Positions 63,363 through 64,000 of a stretch of DNA of 64,000 bases are shown one piece after another (the first letter of the stretch is position 1; the number at the start of each line of letters is the position of its first letter). The stretch spans positions 1 through 64,000 of the forward strand of contig JAAYFD010000022.1 in NCBI GenBank assembly GCA_012728415.1, written 5' to 3'. The stretch is from Gammaproteobacteria bacterium (GTDB taxonomy: Bacteria > Pseudomonadota > Gammaproteobacteria > Pseudomonadales > Pseudomonadaceae). Under the pieces are notes generated by a model. The model did no database searches. It was given only the letters and a program-made list of their open reading frames with translations, and was not told where the DNA came from. The position numbers were made by a program, and so were the translations under genes.

Positions 63363-64000
63363 ATGGACCTGAATTTGGCCAAAACTTTTTTGACTGTGGT
63401 GTACGGTGGCAGCTTTGTGCAGGCCGCCGAGCGACTCTGCGTCAGCCAGACCACGGTGACAGCGCGGATCAAAAACCTTGAGGAGCAGCTGGGTACCCAG
63501 TTGTTTTTGCGCAGCGGGGGTGGCGTCAGCCTGACACCGGCGGGTGAGCGTTTCATTCCCCAGGCCCAGCAGTTACTGACGATCTGGGAAGATGCTTTGC
63601 GCAGTGCTTCGGCTACAGAAGGCAGCGAACCTTTGCGCATTGGTACCGAGATCAGCCTGTGGCAGCCCTGGCTAACCCATTGGCTTGGTGTGTTGCGGAC
63701 CGGGCAGCCAGAGCTGAAGCTGCAGCTGGTCATGGGGCAGTGCGCCGAGCTGCTGGATCGGCTGGAGGCCGGGCAGCTGGACATATTGTTGAGCCACCAG
63801 GCGCGTTACCGTCCGTTCTTGCAGGTGCGTTTGCTTATGGAGGAGGTGCTGATAAAAATACGCAACGCACAGCAGCCCGGGCCACTTATCCATACCGACT
63901 GGGGCGAGGCGTTTCGTCAGCAGTTTGAGCTGGCGTTTCCCGGGCAGCAGGCACGCGTAGAAACCAATGTTGGCCAGCTGGCGCTACAGATGCTGCTGGA
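63363..64000 (+). CDS. LysR-family transcriptional regulator (3' end outside window)
   Basis: 212 codons visible, no stop before the window ends. Starts at ATG 63363 with CTGGAGG upstream. The winged helix is MDLNLAKTFLTVVYGGSFVQAAERLCVSQTTVTARIKNLEEQLGTQLFLR in register with LysR proteins; the effector domain begins near residue 90 (LRIGTEISLWQPWLTHWLGVL). Divergent from gmk. Target genes unknown. Confidence 0.92.
   Translation, partial: MDLNLAKTFLTVVYGGSFVQAAERLCVSQTTVTARIKNLEEQLGTQLFLRSGGGVSLTPAGERFIPQAQQLLTIWEDALRSASATEGSEPLRIGTEISLWQPWLTHWLGVLRTGQPELKLQLVMGQCAELLDRLEAGQLDILLSHQARYRPFLQVRLLMEEVLIKIRNAQQPGPLIHTDWGEAFRQQFELAFPGQQARVETNVGQLALQMLL

Overview
The window reads as chromosome of a denitrifying gammaproteobacterium of the Pseudomonas / Halopseudomonas / Stutzerimonas type. 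Evidence: a cd1-type nir cluster, the gshB-tonB-yqgE-ruvX-pyrR-pyrB-pyrC' block divergent from a pilGHIJ-chpA twitching-motility cluster, and an oxyR-recG-HDOD block followed by gmk-rpoZ-spoT-ridA. These arrangements are typical of pseudomonads. No tRNA, rRNA or CRISPR array was recognised.

Layout. (1) 1-5.3 kb, accessory DNA: the right end of an IS200/IS605-type element (TnpB C-terminus), two small membrane proteins, a hicAB toxin-antitoxin pair, a single-chain MmeI-like restriction-modification enzyme flanked by short direct repeats, and an orphan addiction-module antitoxin. (2) 5.3-11.3 kb: rsmE, bioA, a guanidine-II riboswitch in front of a broken sugE, a small membrane protein, rarD, a SCO-type copper protein and an ArgO/LysE exporter. 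(3) 11.5-27.2 kb, denitrification: nirQ-nirO-nirP divergent from nirS1-nirM-nirC-nirF-nirD-nirL-nirG-nirH-nirJ, then a second and different nirS followed by nirT and nirB, then (after a convergent glpD) nirN. (4) 27.6-36.4 kb, all minus strand: ndh, bioD, pyrC', pyrB, pyrR, ruvX, yqgE, tonB, gshB. (5) 36.7-47.5 kb, plus strand: pilG, pilH, pilI, pilJ, a giant chpA and chpC, with no pilK and no chpB. (6) 47.5-63.2 kb, mostly minus strand: a diguanylate cyclase, an EEP phosphatase/nuclease, dsbA, a small secreted protein, an HDOD protein, recG, oxyR (divergent from an SDR protein), wrbA-like, yqjG-like, a pirin, ridA, spoT, rpoZ, gmk, and a truncated LysR gene at the right edge.

How it works together. 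Both NirS proteins would reduce nitrite to NO in the periplasm. NirM, NirC, NirT and NirB are c-type cytochromes that can feed electrons to them. NirF, NirD, NirL, NirG, NirH, NirJ and NirN make or finish heme d1. FNR-type boxes precede both nirS genes. The two halves look like two known nir layouts joined together: a P. aeruginosa-like nirQOP/nirS-MCFDLGHJ half and a P. stutzeri-like nirSTB half. Neither nirE nor the nor genes are in the window.

The points most worth following are the two nirS lineages in one cluster, the intact riboswitch driving a dead sugE, a protein-like dispersed repeat present in two intergenic sites (one where chpB would be expected), and the direct repeats bracketing the MmeI-like gene.
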